In this document: positions 52,400 to 62,711 of the stretch, piece after piece
Numbering within the stretch: position 1 is the stretch's first letter
Layout: the number at the start of each line of letters is the position of its first letter
NCBI RefSeq assembly: GCF_042434395.1
Contig: NZ_JBHLTP010000011.1
Span: 124,001-188,000 of the forward strand
Length of the DNA: 64,000 nucleotides
Origin: Pontibacillus salicampi
GTDB lineage: Bacteria > Bacillota > Bacilli > Bacillales > BH030062
Direction: 5' to 3'
The notes under the pieces: model-generated
Seen by the model: only the letters and a program-made list of their open reading frames with translations
The model's database searches: none
What the model was told of the DNA's origin: nothing
Made by a program: the position numbers and the translations under genes

Positions 52400-53755
52400 T
52401 TATACAAAGAAACTAACGAGTAACGCAACACCGAAGCCAACTAAACCAATTATTGTTTCCATGACTGTCCAAGATTGCAGTGTTTGTTTTTCCGTTAATC
52501 CGAAGTATCGGTTGACAAGCCAGAAGCCTGAATCGTTTACGTGGGAAACTACTGTTGCACCAGAAGCAATTGCAATAACCAGCAAGCCTAGCATTGGTTC
52601 GCTGACATTAAAGGTATCCAACAGCGGAGAAACAAGACCTGCAGCGGTAATCATTGATACAGTTGCAGACCCTTGGGCTACACGAATAACCGTTGCTGTA
52701 ATAAAGGCAAAGACGATTAATGGCATTTGAGTAGATTCTAGTGCGCTTGCTAGCACTTCGTCTATCCCAGATGCTATTAACATTTCTCCGAATACTCCAC
52801 CTGCACCAGTAACTAGAATAATAATGCCAGCTGGCTCTAATGCCTTTGTAGTGATTTCCTGCACCTGTTCTTTAGAAAATCCTCTTCTGATTCCGAAAAT
52901 ATAAAAGGTTAACAATGCTGCTAGTGTGAGAGCTACAAATGGGTGGCCAATAAAGGTAAGGAATTCAAAAACGCCGTTCTCTTCATCCAAAATAAGCCCT
53001 GCCCCTGTATTAATTAATATCAACACTAATGGCAGTGTAATAATGAGTACCACACTTGCAAAGCTTGGAAGTGAATCCTCATCAAATTCCGCATCCTTAA
53101 TCTGCTCCAGCATATAGTCTGGAACACCAACATGAATTTTCTTTGCTATATATTTTCCAAATACAGGACCAGCTAAGATCATTGCTGGAAGACCTGCCAT
53201 TGCACCAAAAAGGATTACCCATCCCAGTTCAGCATCTAACAATGTCGCAACAGAAATCGGTCCTGGTGTTGGAGGAATAAAGCTATGAGTAACAGCTAAT
53301 CCTGCTAATAATGGAATACCAAAATACAGTAGTGATTTCTTTGTTTTTTGTGCTAGGCTGTAAATGATAGGTATTAAGATTACTAGAGCTACATCAAGGA
53401 ATACAGGAATAGATACTATAAAGCCTGTTAAGCCAAGTGCCCAGCTTACATTTTTCTCACCAAACTTATTTACGAGGGTAAGAGCAAGTCTTTCTGCCCC
53501 TCCTGATACACGAAGCATTTCTCCAAACATGGCACCCAAACCGATAATCACAGCTACATACCCTAGAGTGCTTCCCATACCTTCTTCTATCGTATTAATG
53601 ACTTCAGTTGGCTTCATTCCAACTACTAGTCCGACCACAATACTGACGGATAATAAAGCGACAAATGCTTGAAGCTTGGTTTTCATTACTAAGAATAAAA
53701 GTGCTAATACTGCCAGAATAGCGACAATCACTAATCCTGCCGTTGAATCCATCAT
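52400..53755 (-). CDS. gntP: Gluconate permease GntP
   Basis: 451 residues and about 12 membrane helices. The GntP motifs are GLGAMFGEMLRVSGGAERLAL, FIPPTPGPISVATLL, GAGGVFGEMLIASG and RVAQGSATVSMITAAGL. Imports gluconate with H+. 35-bp gap to gntK and 33 bp to gnd, with GGGAG before ATG. Confidence 0.92.
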   Translation of the reverse strand: MMDSTAGLVIVAILAVLALLFLVMKTKLQAFVALLSVSIVVGLVVGMKPTEVINTIEEGMGSTLGYVAVIIGLGAMFGEMLRVSGGAERLALTLVNKFGEKNVSWALGLTGFIVSIPVFLDVALVILIPIIYSLAQKTKKSLLYFGIPLLAGLAVTHSFIPPTPGPISVATLLDAELGWVILFGAMAGLPAMILAGPVFGKYIAKKIHVGVPDYMLEQIKDAEFDEDSLPSFASVVLIITLPLVLILINTGAGLILDEENGVFEFLTFIGHPFVALTLAALLTFYIFGIRRGFSKEQVQEITTKALEPAGIIILVTGAGGVFGEMLIASGIDEVLASALESTQMPLIVFAFITATVIRVAQGSATVSMITAAGLVSPLLDTFNVSEPMLGLLVIAIASGATVVSHVNDSGFWLVNRYFGLTEKQTLQSWTVMETIIGLVGFGVALLVSFFV

Positions 53756-53790
53756 ACAAATAACTCCCCTTTATTTCTTGTATATCTTCA

Positions 53791-55332
53791 TTACTGTTTA
53801 GCTAGATCACGCTGTACTTCCGAAATGGCTTTAAATTCTGCTGGAAGTTTCCGTGCTAGACGTAAATAAATCGGTTTCAACTTACGGTAAATCGTGACAT
53901 TTTCAGGGATTGGCGAATGCTTCACCTTTGTGTGAATAATGTCATTGACGCTTGAAAGGTCCTCAATCATGTTTAATGCCTTCATCGTTAACCAAGCAGC
54001 ACCTAGGCAGGAGCCCTGATGACTTTCGGGAATAACCAGCTCTGTTTCAAACATGTCGGCCATAATTTGCCTCCATACATCTGATTTGGCAAAACCGCCG
54101 CCTGCTCTAAACTCAACAGGCTCTACCCCTGCTTCAATAAGAGCAATTGCAACAGAATACATTTGGAACATAACCCCTTCCAGCACACTTCGAATCATGT
54201 GATTTCGATTGTGATCCAGCGTTAACCCAAAGAATACCCCCTTCGTATCCGAATCCCAAAATGGAGCTCTTTCTCCAGTTAGGTATGGTAGGAATAACAG
54301 TCCATTGGAACCAGGCTGAATGTTAGCCGCTCTTGTTGTTAACTCCTCATAAGCACTAACACCATTCACTGCCGCCTCTTTATCAATGTCTGGGAACAGG
54401 TTATCTCTTACCCACCTGAATGAAATACCTCCATTATTGATAGGTCCACCAATGACCCATTTATCCTCGGTTAATGCATAGCAGAATATTCTTCCCTTTG
54501 GATCGACTGTCGGTTTATCAACGACTGTTCTTATAGCGCCGCTTGTCCCGATGGTGCATGCAACTGACCCTGGGTGCAAAGCACCAACTCCAATATTGGC
54601 TAGAACACCATCACTTGCTCCAAGTATGAACGGGGTTCCAGCTTCTAGACCTAACTCTTCTCCTTTTGCAGAGGAAAGCTCGGTTAACACATGAGTTGTT
54701 GGAACAGGTTCAGATAGCTTTTCTTTTGATATGCCTGCAACGTCTAGAGCTTCTTCATCCCAGTCTAATGCCTCCAGATTAAACAATCCGGTCGCTGAAG
54801 CAATGGAATAATCGACAATGTAACGATGGAACAGTCGATAGAAAACATATTCCTTAATGGAAATCCACTTGTACACCGCCTGAAATAATTCTGGTTCATT
54901 TCGATTCATCCACATTAATTTACTTAAAGGTGACATGGGATGAAGCGGAGTCCCGGTACGAAGATAAATCTCGTGTCCATTTCCTGATTGCAGCTCTTCT
55001 ACCTCTTTAATGGAGCGTTGATCTGCCCAAGTGAGTGCCATGGTTAATGGCTTTCCATCCTGGTCCACAGCTAAAATGCTATGCATGGCAGCACTGAAAC
55101 CAACTCCGGAAATGGCTCCCCCCTTAGTCGTTACTTCAGTAGCAACAGCTTTCACTGTATTAGTAACAGCTTGATATATTTCCTCTGGATCTTGCTCTTT
55201 ACGTGAAGGTTCTGGAGAATAGAGAGGATACTCCTCCTCTACTTCTGCCCATATCGTGCCTTCTTTGTCATAGCCAAGTGTTTTCGTACTTGTCGTTCCT
55301 ATATCAATAGCTAGAATAATATCCGTTTTCAT
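53791..55332 (-). CDS. gntK: Gluconokinase GntK (FGGY family)
   Basis: 513 residues, the same length as B. subtilis GntK. N-terminal IILAIDIGTTSTKTLGYDKEG, FGGY domain, GTPLHPMSPLSKLMWM and the C-terminal GGGFAKSDVWRQIMADMF. Phosphorylates gluconate to 6-phosphogluconate. GGAGGG lies 6 bp before ATG at 55332. First gene of the operon; two CRE-like sites lie in the divergent promoter region. Confidence 0.93.
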   Translation of the reverse strand: MKTDIILAIDIGTTSTKTLGYDKEGTIWAEVEEEYPLYSPEPSRKEQDPEEIYQAVTNTVKAVATEVTTKGGAISGVGFSAAMHSILAVDQDGKPLTMALTWADQRSIKEVEELQSGNGHEIYLRTGTPLHPMSPLSKLMWMNRNEPELFQAVYKWISIKEYVFYRLFHRYIVDYSIASATGLFNLEALDWDEEALDVAGISKEKLSEPVPTTHVLTELSSAKGEELGLEAGTPFILGASDGVLANIGVGALHPGSVACTIGTSGAIRTVVDKPTVDPKGRIFCYALTEDKWVIGGPINNGGISFRWVRDNLFPDIDKEAAVNGVSAYEELTTRAANIQPGSNGLLFLPYLTGERAPFWDSDTKGVFFGLTLDHNRNHMIRSVLEGVMFQMYSVAIALIEAGVEPVEFRAGGGFAKSDVWRQIMADMFETELVIPESHQGSCLGAAWLTMKALNMIEDLSSVNDIIHTKVKHSPIPENVTIYRKLKPIYLRLARKLPAEFKAISEVQRDLAKQ

Positions 55333-55373
55333 TGACTTCCCTCCACAAAACACCATCTCGTTTGCTTTTCATT

Positions 55374-55387
55374 GGTAATCGCTTTCA
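55374..55387. promoter_or_regulatory. CRE-like site 1 (CcpA)
   Basis: On the minus strand TGAAAGCGATTACC agrees with TGWAANCGNTNWCA at 13 of 14 positions, 42 bp before gntK. Predicts carbon-catabolite repression. Confidence 0.7.
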
Positions 55388-55473
55388 TTTCTATGAAAAA
55401 ATATATACTCATGATCTATAGAGTTTGAAATATTTTTTCTTTCACTTACGATTATACATAAAATTTTTTTCGT

Positions 55474-55487
55474 ATCAACCGTTTTCA
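55474..55487. promoter_or_regulatory. CRE-like site 2 (weaker)
   Basis: ATCAACCGTTTTCA, reverse TGAAAACGGTTGAT; the left half and CG core fit CRE, about 85 bp before the RpiR gene. Confidence 0.4.
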
Positions 55488-55570
55488 TGAAAAAAATTTT
55501 CTTCACGTTCCTTTTATTTAAAAATAAATTTGTTTACACTATAAATAGGATAGAAACGGAGGGAGTACAG

Positions 55571-56425
55571 ATGACGGAAAGCTCTACGCAGGTCATTAGC
55601 CGTATTAAGTCCTATTATCGGCAAATGAGCGAGAAAGAAAAACAAATAGCAGACTATATACTGAAAGACCCAAACAAAATTGTACATTCAACAATAAACC
55701 AAGTATCAGAGGATCTTGGGGTGGCGGATGCTACTGTATTTCGCTTTTGTAAGACGCTTGGCTATAAAGGATATCAAGCATTAAAAATCTCTCTTGCTTC
55801 AGAGGTAGTTAATCCCATTCAAGACATTCATGAAAAAATCTCCGAGCAGGATAGCGAAATGGATATTCTCCAAAAAGTATTTCAAGCAAATGTGAATGCG
55901 ATTCAATATACAAAAGACATACAGGAAGAAAAATTTTTTCATAAGGCTTTGCAGCTAATCGGGCAGGCAAAGCAGATTCACTTTTATGGGAATGGAGGGT
56001 CTGGTGTTACAGCTCTAGATGCTCAGCACAAATTTATGCGGAGCGGCTTGCCCAGCCATGCCTATACAGACACCCATTTGCAGCTTATGGCAGTCTCTCA
56101 ATTGACAAAGGAAGATGTAGCGCTGTTTATCTCTCACACCGGCACGAACAAAGATATCCTGGAAGTCATGGAAGTAGCGAAAGAAAACAATGTACCGACA
56201 ATCGGCATTACCAACTTTGCTAAATCCCCCTTCAGCAAAGCTGTGGATGTCTGCTTATTCACCACATCTCAAGAAACGGATTATCGCTCTGAAGCTCTTG
56301 CATCAAGAATCGCAGAGTTATCTATTATTGATGCTCTATATGTCAATTACAGCCTGCAAAACAAAGAAAAGACGCAGCAAGCACAAACCAAGATGCGCGA
56401 AGCTATTTCAAGAAGAAGATTGTAA
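55571..56425 (+). CDS. RpiR/MurR-family regulator of the gluconate genes
   Basis: 284 residues. N-terminal HTH SEKEKQIADYILKDPNKIVHSTINQVSEDLGVADATVFRFCKTLGYKGYQALK (about 17-70) and a C-terminal SIS sugar-phosphate domain IHFYGNGGSGVTALDAQHKFMRSG and FISHTGTNKDILEVMEVAKE. It replaces the GntR that controls gnt genes in B. subtilis; 6-phosphogluconate is a likely effector. GGAGGG lies before ATG at 55571; the frame is open from 55487. Confidence 0.87.
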   Translation: MTESSTQVISRIKSYYRQMSEKEKQIADYILKDPNKIVHSTINQVSEDLGVADATVFRFCKTLGYKGYQALKISLASEVVNPIQDIHEKISEQDSEMDILQKVFQANVNAIQYTKDIQEEKFFHKALQLIGQAKQIHFYGNGGSGVTALDAQHKFMRSGLPSHAYTDTHLQLMAVSQLTKEDVALFISHTGTNKDILEVMEVAKENNVPTIGITNFAKSPFSKAVDVCLFTTSQETDYRSEALASRIAELSIIDALYVNYSLQNKEKTQQAQTKMREAISRRRL

Positions 56426-56512
56426 TTGAGTCCCCTTCATGGGGCGGGTTACCTTTTTCAACCAAGAAATGATGGATAGTCACTGCACTTGGAAACCAAC
56501 ACGTACAGTCAT

Positions 56513-56562
56513 AAAAAAACTGCTCCCAACCGAAAAAGCAAATCGGTTTAGAGCAGTTTTTC
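56513..56562 (-). terminator. Terminator of the hydrolase gene
   Basis: Nested stem AAAAACTGCTC/GAGCAGTTTTT with ACCGA/TCGGT inside; usable on both strands. Confidence 0.85.
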
Positions 56563-56565
56563 TAT

Positions 56566-57867
56566 TTATAGACGTTCCCTTAGTACTTCTTCCAAAAGCA
56601 TAGTAACATGCTTCTCCTCCCCAAAATACCAGGAATGCCATCCTCTCTGTTCTTCTTTCCCTATTAATGGAGCTGGTTCAGCATAAAATGGATAGAGAGA
56701 GCTTGCACAAGGAACTGCCCCGTCATGCTCTTCATTCTGAAATACATGTAATCGCTTTAAAAGTTCGCGATACCGTTCTAGAAAAAAGCCTTCATGCAGC
56801 TTGTCCTCTGGCAACTGATAACCGAAGCTGTATATTCCTTTGGCGACTGTTATTTCTTGTTTATTTAATCGATTTAAAAAAGGAGAATTCGGTGACATAT
56901 CAGCAAGCACAGGGGATTTACTCTCCAACAAGGCTACTTGTGATATAAATAGTTCGTATGCTGGCAGTGCATCTTTTCCTTTCTGGATTAAATCGCGAAT
57001 TAAATGGAAAAGCAATTCTGTCACGTTCCATCCATGCTCGCTTAGTATGCTATTTCCATATACCGCTAAAGGCGTGCCAAGATTCGGAACACCAGCAAGG
57101 ATCAGTCTTTGGATTGGATGCTTTTCAAGGTTGTGGGCGTTAGTTAATAGACTTCTCAGCAGTAAGCCTCCAAGACTGTGCGCATATACGTCCACCTCAT
57201 TATCCTCATGCCCTATACCAGTATCCTGCAATATTGTATATAATTGGTCCCCATGAGCCTCAATTCCTTGAATATTAGTAGCGTAGGAATACCCTATAAT
57301 TCTGTCATAGATATTTCTATTCCACAGCTCCTGTTTTAACGCCTCGAAGTTTTGTTCACTTGCAGAGAAGAAGCCATGGACAATGAGTGCGATTTTCTCA
57401 GAAGGTTGAATCGCTAGACGGTTATCTAGTGAAAGCGGTTGTTCTACTATATCTCCCTTGCTTATGCTAATTTCATAGAGACGAGGTATAGAGGGATTGA
57501 AGTGATCGATAAACTGTTTCAAGCGTCGAATGATAACAAACAATTTATCCCCGAGTCCTTCTTTCCCTTCAAATGTTGCTAATGGATTTGATGACTTGTT
57601 ATGTTCTGCGTGCACATCCCTATACAGCAGCTTATAATCTGTCAGCTCTCCTTCATTTAGAACATATATACAGGCTGTATCAGCCGGCACCTCAATATAA
57701 AGATTATCCTCCGCACCCTTTCCCTGAAGGTCCTGCTCAGAAAAAACAAAAAATGGCTTTTTTCCCACAACAGCAACGTTTCGTTCTAAAGCCAACGCTT
57801 CATGACTCTTCACATGAAAGCTTTCTACTTCCTCCGTTTCCTGCTCTCTGTAAAATGAATACTTCAT
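56566..57867 (-). CDS. Alpha/beta hydrolase, lipase-like (DUF7379-type)
   Basis: 433 residues. About 165 unfamiliar N-terminal residues are followed by an alpha/beta-hydrolase domain: IALIVHGFFSASEQNF (oxyanion loop), VYAHSLGGLLLRSLL (nucleophile elbow AHSLG instead of GHSxG), Asp in HDGAVP and His in EKHVTMLL. No signal peptide, so cytosolic. Possibly esterase or lipase; natural substrate unknown. GGAGGG precedes ATG at 57867. Confidence 0.75.
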   Translation of the reverse strand: MKYSFYREQETEEVESFHVKSHEALALERNVAVVGKKPFFVFSEQDLQGKGAEDNLYIEVPADTACIYVLNEGELTDYKLLYRDVHAEHNKSSNPLATFEGKEGLGDKLFVIIRRLKQFIDHFNPSIPRLYEISISKGDIVEQPLSLDNRLAIQPSEKIALIVHGFFSASEQNFEALKQELWNRNIYDRIIGYSYATNIQGIEAHGDQLYTILQDTGIGHEDNEVDVYAHSLGGLLLRSLLTNAHNLEKHPIQRLILAGVPNLGTPLAVYGNSILSEHGWNVTELLFHLIRDLIQKGKDALPAYELFISQVALLESKSPVLADMSPNSPFLNRLNKQEITVAKGIYSFGYQLPEDKLHEGFFLERYRELLKRLHVFQNEEHDGAVPCASSLYPFYAEPAPLIGKEEQRGWHSWYFGEEKHVTMLLEEVLRERL

Positions 57868-58145
57868 GTCTCTCCTCCCTTCCAACTATTATCTGCTTCT
57901 AACATACCACGTCCTTTCCCCTTAGACATCCCTCTGATATCCTCATTTACCTATATTTTCTATAATCCAATCCATACGCCCTGTGAAATATACGTCTTAA
58001 GACTTAGTCAAAATACATCTAGAGCTAATGTTCTAGTTCCGCTTAGAAGGATATGATGTAAATGCTCCCAAAAAAAGTAAACTCATACACATGAGGTTTA
58101 AATACAAACGGACACATATTAGGTATTGGATAAGGAGGAAAAAGC

Positions 58146-61100
58146 ATGCAGATGATGAAATTTATCATGAATCGAAAAATTTTGGTCAGTTTACTTACAG
58201 TGTTGATTATTTTTTTAGGTGCATATTCCATCACGAAACTAGATCGGGAGCTATTCCCTGACGTAACAATGGATGGTGCATACGTGGATATCAGGACCGA
58301 GGATATGCAAGCTGCAGATGTGGAACGAACGATTACTACTCCACTGGAGCAAAAATTGATGGCCATTGAGGGAGTCGAGAAGGTGGAATCTACCTCCTAT
58401 GTTGGCAGCGCATCCTTTTTTATGAATTTTGAGAAAGGAAAAGGAGACGACATATACAAAGAAGTAGAATCCCTTGTTGCAAGTGAAACAGCCACTCTTC
58501 CAAACATACATCACACCGAAACAGGTCAATATGGAACTCAACAAAACTATGAGTATTTTATGGATCTTTCCGGTGGAGACATGGAGACGATGTCCTCTTT
58601 TGCAACCACTATCTTGGAGCCAAGATTAGAAGCTCTAAAAGAAGTAAGAGATGTCTCGTTAACAGGCTTATTTGAACAAGAGCTTTCCGTATCATTTGAT
58701 CAAAAAGAACTTACAGCACAAGGGATAGATGTTACACAAGTAATTAGTACGATCGAGCAAGCAAACAAGGAAGCTACATTAGGTACTTTAGAAGGGGAAG
58801 AACAATCTCCCTCCCTTCGGTGGAACACTACCCTGCAAAGTGTTGAAGAAGTAAAGCAATTAGAGATTCCTACGGAAAACGGATCTATCTCCCTCCAAGA
58901 CATAGCTGATGTAACAATCCAGCCGTTAGAAAGCTCTTCCTTTGTTTGGAAAAACGGAACGAAGGAGCTTGTATTTGTTCAAGTAGGCGGAACTAGTGAT
59001 TATACACAAATCGAAACAGCGAACGCCATCAGATCTGAAATTAACCAAATAAAAGAAGAAGAACTTGTTAAAGGGTTCCAGGTTAATGAAATAGTCTCAC
59101 CTGCGGACTATGTAGAAGATTCGATAAATAGCGTTACTAAGAACATAATTATAGGAGGCGCCATTGCTATCGTCGTTTTACTCCTGTTTTTGCGGAATGT
59201 GAGAGCAACGTTTATTATCGGCCTTTCCATCCCAACTTCCATTCTTCTTACCTTTGCTACGATATGGTTGTTGGATTACAGCTTGAACATGCTCACTCTG
59301 ATTGCATTAGGGCTCGGAATCGGCATGATGGTCGATTCGTCGATTGTTATTCTTGAATCCATTTACCGGAAGAAACAAGATGGACTTGGAAATAGAAGAG
59401 CTGTACTCGAGGGAACAAAGGAAGTAGCAACAGCTGTCATTGCCTCCATGCTCACGACTATTGTAGTATTTGTTCCTATAGGGTTATTGGGCGGTGAAAT
59501 GGGCACGTTTATGATTCTCCTCTCTGTCGTTGTAGCAGTGACACTAGTGAGTTCTGTCATTGTTTCCTTTACCTTAATCCCTTCCCTTTCAGAGAAGTTC
59601 TTACAGGTACGTCACCAGAAAGGGAACAAAAAGGAAGGAGCGCTATTACGCCTATATGGTCGAGTAGTCAAATGGACGGTGGAGAAGAAAAGGAGGAGCC
59701 TTGCTGTCATTCTCATCTTTCTCGCCCTATTCGGTGGGTCCTTAGCGTTAATTCCAAAGGTGCCGATGACTATTATGCCAGACATATATAATCGATATAG
59801 TGAAATTGCCATTAATTTAGAAAGCGGAATTGATCCAGAACAACAAGAAAATATTGTTAAAGATATAAACGAAAGGCTTTCTACTATAACGGATGTTGAA
59901 TCTAATTATGTAATAGACAATAACGGATTGTTATATACCTTAATCAATATGACGAAAGGGAACGATATAACGACAGATCAACAAACCGTAAAGGAGGACA
60001 TTCTAGCCGAGCTTCGGAGTCTGGAGAAGGACCATCCTATCAAGAATGTCCAGGATACGCTGTCAAGTGGAGGTGGTAATCCTGTTCAGGTTGAGATAAC
60101 TGGAGAAGAGTTTGGAACGCTGAAATCCGTTTCTAATCAATTTATGGAAAGACTTGAAACAATCGACGGCATTGTCGGTATTCATTCCTCTGTAGAAAGG
60201 TCTTCCTTGGAGGAAGTAGTTGAGCTAAAGGAAGACAATATACAAGAGGCTGGGTTAACGAACAGTCAGATTCAAGCATCCCTACAGCAGTCCTTCCTTG
60301 ATACACAAATAGATGATATTCACATTCAAGACACCACCATACCGATAATGGCACGATGGGATCAAACTACTACGACTAAAAAAGAGCTATTAAACAGCAC
60401 TATCCTTACTCAACAAGGGGAGAAGAAGCTTTCCGATTTTGTCTCTTTTACAAGTGTCCCTGTCCCGAATGAAATAAGCCATGTGGACGGCGAAAGATTG
60501 GTAACCATTTCTGCCGACATAGAGAATAGCGATTTAGGTACAATTAATCGAGAGGTTGAAAAAGCGATAGAATCGTTTAACCCTCCTGAAGAATACACCA
60601 TTACGACAGCTGGTGATCTGGAACAACAGCAGGAACTCTTCCAGGAAATGCTGATTATCTTAGGGGTCGCCCTGTTCCTTGTCTATCTTGTAATGGCGGT
60701 TCAATTTAACCATCTATTACATCCGATTATTGTCATGTCTGTTATTCCGATGACATTTGTCGGTGTAATTGTCGGACTGTTTGCCACTCAAAGAGAGCTC
60801 AGTGTGATGTCTGGCATGGGGGTTATTATGTTAATTGGTATCGTCCTGAATAATGCCATTCTGTTTATTGATCGCACCAACCAGCTTCGTAACCATCACC
60901 TCCCTGTTTCTGAAGCACTAGTAGAGGCAGGTAAAAACAGAATTCGTCCTATTTTTATGACTAGTCTTACTACAGCAGGGGGGATGCTGCCATTAGCGCT
61001 TGCAACTGGTACCACAGGTAATTATCAAGCCCCGATGGCAACCGTCATTATTTCAGGTATCATGTTCGCAACGTTCATAACACTGTTGCTAATTCCTGCA

Positions 61101-61190
61101 GTATATCGCCTTTTTACCCGAAAAGAACAAAAGCAATTAAATGAAGGAAAGAAGCAAGACAAAACAGAACTCCAAGAGTCTGCTATGTAA
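58146..61190 (+). CDS. RND-family efflux permease (SwrC/AcrB-like)
   Basis: 1014 residues with the duplicated RND plan: TM1, a large porter loop (about 35-320), TM2-6, TM7, a second loop (about 545-830) and TM8-12. Proton relay GLGIGMMVDSSIVILES in TM4, second-half block GMGVIMLIGIVLNNAILFID. Gram-positive members (SwrC in B. subtilis) export surfactants, bile salts or fatty acids. Usual partners (MFP) are missing here. AAGGAGG site. The gene stands alone with its own terminator. Confidence 0.9.
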   Translation: MQMMKFIMNRKILVSLLTVLIIFLGAYSITKLDRELFPDVTMDGAYVDIRTEDMQAADVERTITTPLEQKLMAIEGVEKVESTSYVGSASFFMNFEKGKGDDIYKEVESLVASETATLPNIHHTETGQYGTQQNYEYFMDLSGGDMETMSSFATTILEPRLEALKEVRDVSLTGLFEQELSVSFDQKELTAQGIDVTQVISTIEQANKEATLGTLEGEEQSPSLRWNTTLQSVEEVKQLEIPTENGSISLQDIADVTIQPLESSSFVWKNGTKELVFVQVGGTSDYTQIETANAIRSEINQIKEEELVKGFQVNEIVSPADYVEDSINSVTKNIIIGGAIAIVVLLLFLRNVRATFIIGLSIPTSILLTFATIWLLDYSLNMLTLIALGLGIGMMVDSSIVILESIYRKKQDGLGNRRAVLEGTKEVATAVIASMLTTIVVFVPIGLLGGEMGTFMILLSVVVAVTLVSSVIVSFTLIPSLSEKFLQVRHQKGNKKEGALLRLYGRVVKWTVEKKRRSLAVILIFLALFGGSLALIPKVPMTIMPDIYNRYSEIAINLESGIDPEQQENIVKDINERLSTITDVESNYVIDNNGLLYTLINMTKGNDITTDQQTVKEDILAELRSLEKDHPIKNVQDTLSSGGGNPVQVEITGEEFGTLKSVSNQFMERLETIDGIVGIHSSVERSSLEEVVELKEDNIQEAGLTNSQIQASLQQSFLDTQIDDIHIQDTTIPIMARWDQTTTTKKELLNSTILTQQGEKKLSDFVSFTSVPVPNEISHVDGERLVTISADIENSDLGTINREVEKAIESFNPPEEYTITTAGDLEQQQELFQEMLIILGVALFLVYLVMAVQFNHLLHPIIVMSVIPMTFVGVIVGLFATQRELSVMSGMGVIMLIGIVLNNAILFIDRTNQLRNHHLPVSEALVEAGKNRIRPIFMTSLTTAGGMLPLALATGTTGNYQAPMATVIISGIMFATFITLLLIPAVYRLFTRKEQKQLNEGKKQDKTELQESAM

Positions 61191-61206
61191 TACGTAATAT
61201 GACAAA

Positions 61207-61243
61207 ACAAACACCTGCTCCTATATAGCGAGCAGGTGTTTAT
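61207..61243. terminator. Bidirectional terminator
   Basis: 12-bp stem AAACACCTGCTC/GAGCAGGTGTTT between convergent genes. Confidence 0.9.
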
Positions 61244-61263
61244 TATCATTCTATTCATGTTGA

Positions 61264-62091
61264 TTAAAAATCAAAATTATCAGGGTCTGGACCTACCCGA
61301 TGATCTTCATTTAATGCACTAATACTCGCTACTTCCTCTTTAGTCAATTCAAAATCAAATACATCGGCATTCTGGTGAATTCGGTGTTGTTTTGTAGATT
61401 TTGGAATGGTAACGATTCCTATTTGAAGATCCCAGCGAATGACAATTTGGGCAGCTGTTTTATTGTATTTTTCCGCTAGCTCTTTAATTACTGGCTCTTC
61501 TAAAATTTGTCCTTGCATTAGTGGACTCCAAGCTTCTACTGCAATACCCTGCTTTTCGCAGAAGGAACGCACTTGTTCTTGTGTTAGCTTTGGATGCAAT
61601 TCGATTTGATTTATAACAGGTGTCACAGCTGCATCTTGTAATAAATCCTCTAAATGGTGAACCTGGAAGTTGCTTACCCCTATTGCTTTAATTTTTCCAT
61701 CGTTATAAAGTTTCTCCATCGCTTTCCAGGAGTCTTTATATTTTCCCTCGACAGGCCAATGAATAAGATACAAATCTAAATAATCAAGGCCTAATTTGTT
61801 AAGACTTGTTTCAAATGCTTCTAACGTTTCTTCATAGCCCTGATCTGCATTCCAAAGCTTAGACGTTACAAAGATATCCTCGCGGTTTACACCGGATTCC
61901 TTAATTGCCTGTCCCACACCTTCTTCATTTTGGTATGCAGCTGCTGTGTCTATACTTTTGTAACCGTGCTCAATCGCCCATTTTACAGAGTTTATTACTT
62001 CTTCCCCATCTTCCACCTTAAACACTCCAAGGCCAAGTCTAGGCATGTGAACACCATTATTTAACTGAATTGTGTCTTGTAAACTGTTCAT
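61264..62091 (-). CDS. Aldo/keto reductase, YvgN/2,5-diketogluconate reductase type
   Basis: 275 residues, the usual AKR5 length. GYKSIDTAAAYQNEEGVGQAI (catalytic Asp and Tyr), TSKLWNADQGYEETL (Lys), YLIHWPVEG (His), GVSNFQVHHLEDLL and the NADPH loop IPKSTKQHRIHQNADVFDF. Related enzymes reduce methylglyoxal and other aldehydes. ATG at 62091 fits this length; AAAGGAG is 11 bp upstream. Confidence 0.88.
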   Translation of the reverse strand: MNSLQDTIQLNNGVHMPRLGLGVFKVEDGEEVINSVKWAIEHGYKSIDTAAAYQNEEGVGQAIKESGVNREDIFVTSKLWNADQGYEETLEAFETSLNKLGLDYLDLYLIHWPVEGKYKDSWKAMEKLYNDGKIKAIGVSNFQVHHLEDLLQDAAVTPVINQIELHPKLTQEQVRSFCEKQGIAVEAWSPLMQGQILEEPVIKELAEKYNKTAAQIVIRWDLQIGIVTIPKSTKQHRIHQNADVFDFELTKEEVASISALNEDHRVGPDPDNFDF

Positions 62092-62278
62092 AGGAATAAC
62101 TGCTCCTTTCGCTTTTACAATGCATTTACCAAGTCTATGACTTCGCAAGATATAGAGTAGCATGTCTCTCCACGATATTCAAAAGATTGAACCACTAACA
62201 CATAAGTTTCACTATGTGAAACAGCGTAAAGTGTTTCGATTGCAAAAAAAGACCGCCCTTCATTTGGACGGTCTAGAG

Positions 62279-62710
62279 TTATTGATACAAATATTGCTTC
62301 TTTGCGTCTTCCTCTTCCCTTAGAAAGTTATAGAAGCTAGTCAGGGCAAGATATTGTTTATCTTTTATCGTGTTGACATATTCTGATACACGGCCTTCCG
62401 ACAAATAACGACTTTTCTTAATTCGTTCCATAATATATTCATTCCCCTGTTTGTTCATTTCCTTTTTATAATGCTTTTTCTCTTTGTTCAGCGCCATACC
62501 AAATGCCCCTATTCCTGCCAACACAAGTAAGGTGACAGTACCTGGCGTCCCATCAATAAAGAACATAGCAGATAACAAGTTTAATACAGAGAAACTAACT
62601 AAAAGTATAGACGCAAAAGAATACTTACTCATTTTTTTCATGAGAGGGGCTAATGACTCCTGCATCTTCTCCATTTCCTGTTCCATATTATTTGAAAGAT
62701 TCATAAACAT
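62279..62710 (-). CDS. Membrane protein, possibly DUF5392/YwnF-like
   Basis: 143 residues: a helical N-terminus (NMEQEMEKMQESLAPLMKKMSKYSF), two membrane helices (about 30-53 and 58-75) and a long charged cytoplasmic tail. Pattern and size suggest the DUF5392 (YwnF-like) family, which I recall only loosely. ATG at 62710 has AAAGGAG 10 bp upstream, lying inside the end of the FbpB-like gene; the two are coupled and both lie behind a manganese riboswitch. Confidence 0.6.
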   Translation of the reverse strand: MFMNLSNNMEQEMEKMQESLAPLMKKMSKYSFASILLVSFSVLNLLSAMFFIDGTPGTVTLLVLAGIGAFGMALNKEKKHYKKEMNKQGNEYIMERIKKSRYLSEGRVSEYVNTIKDKQYLALTSFYNFLREEEDAKKQYLYQ

Positions 62711-62711
62711 C

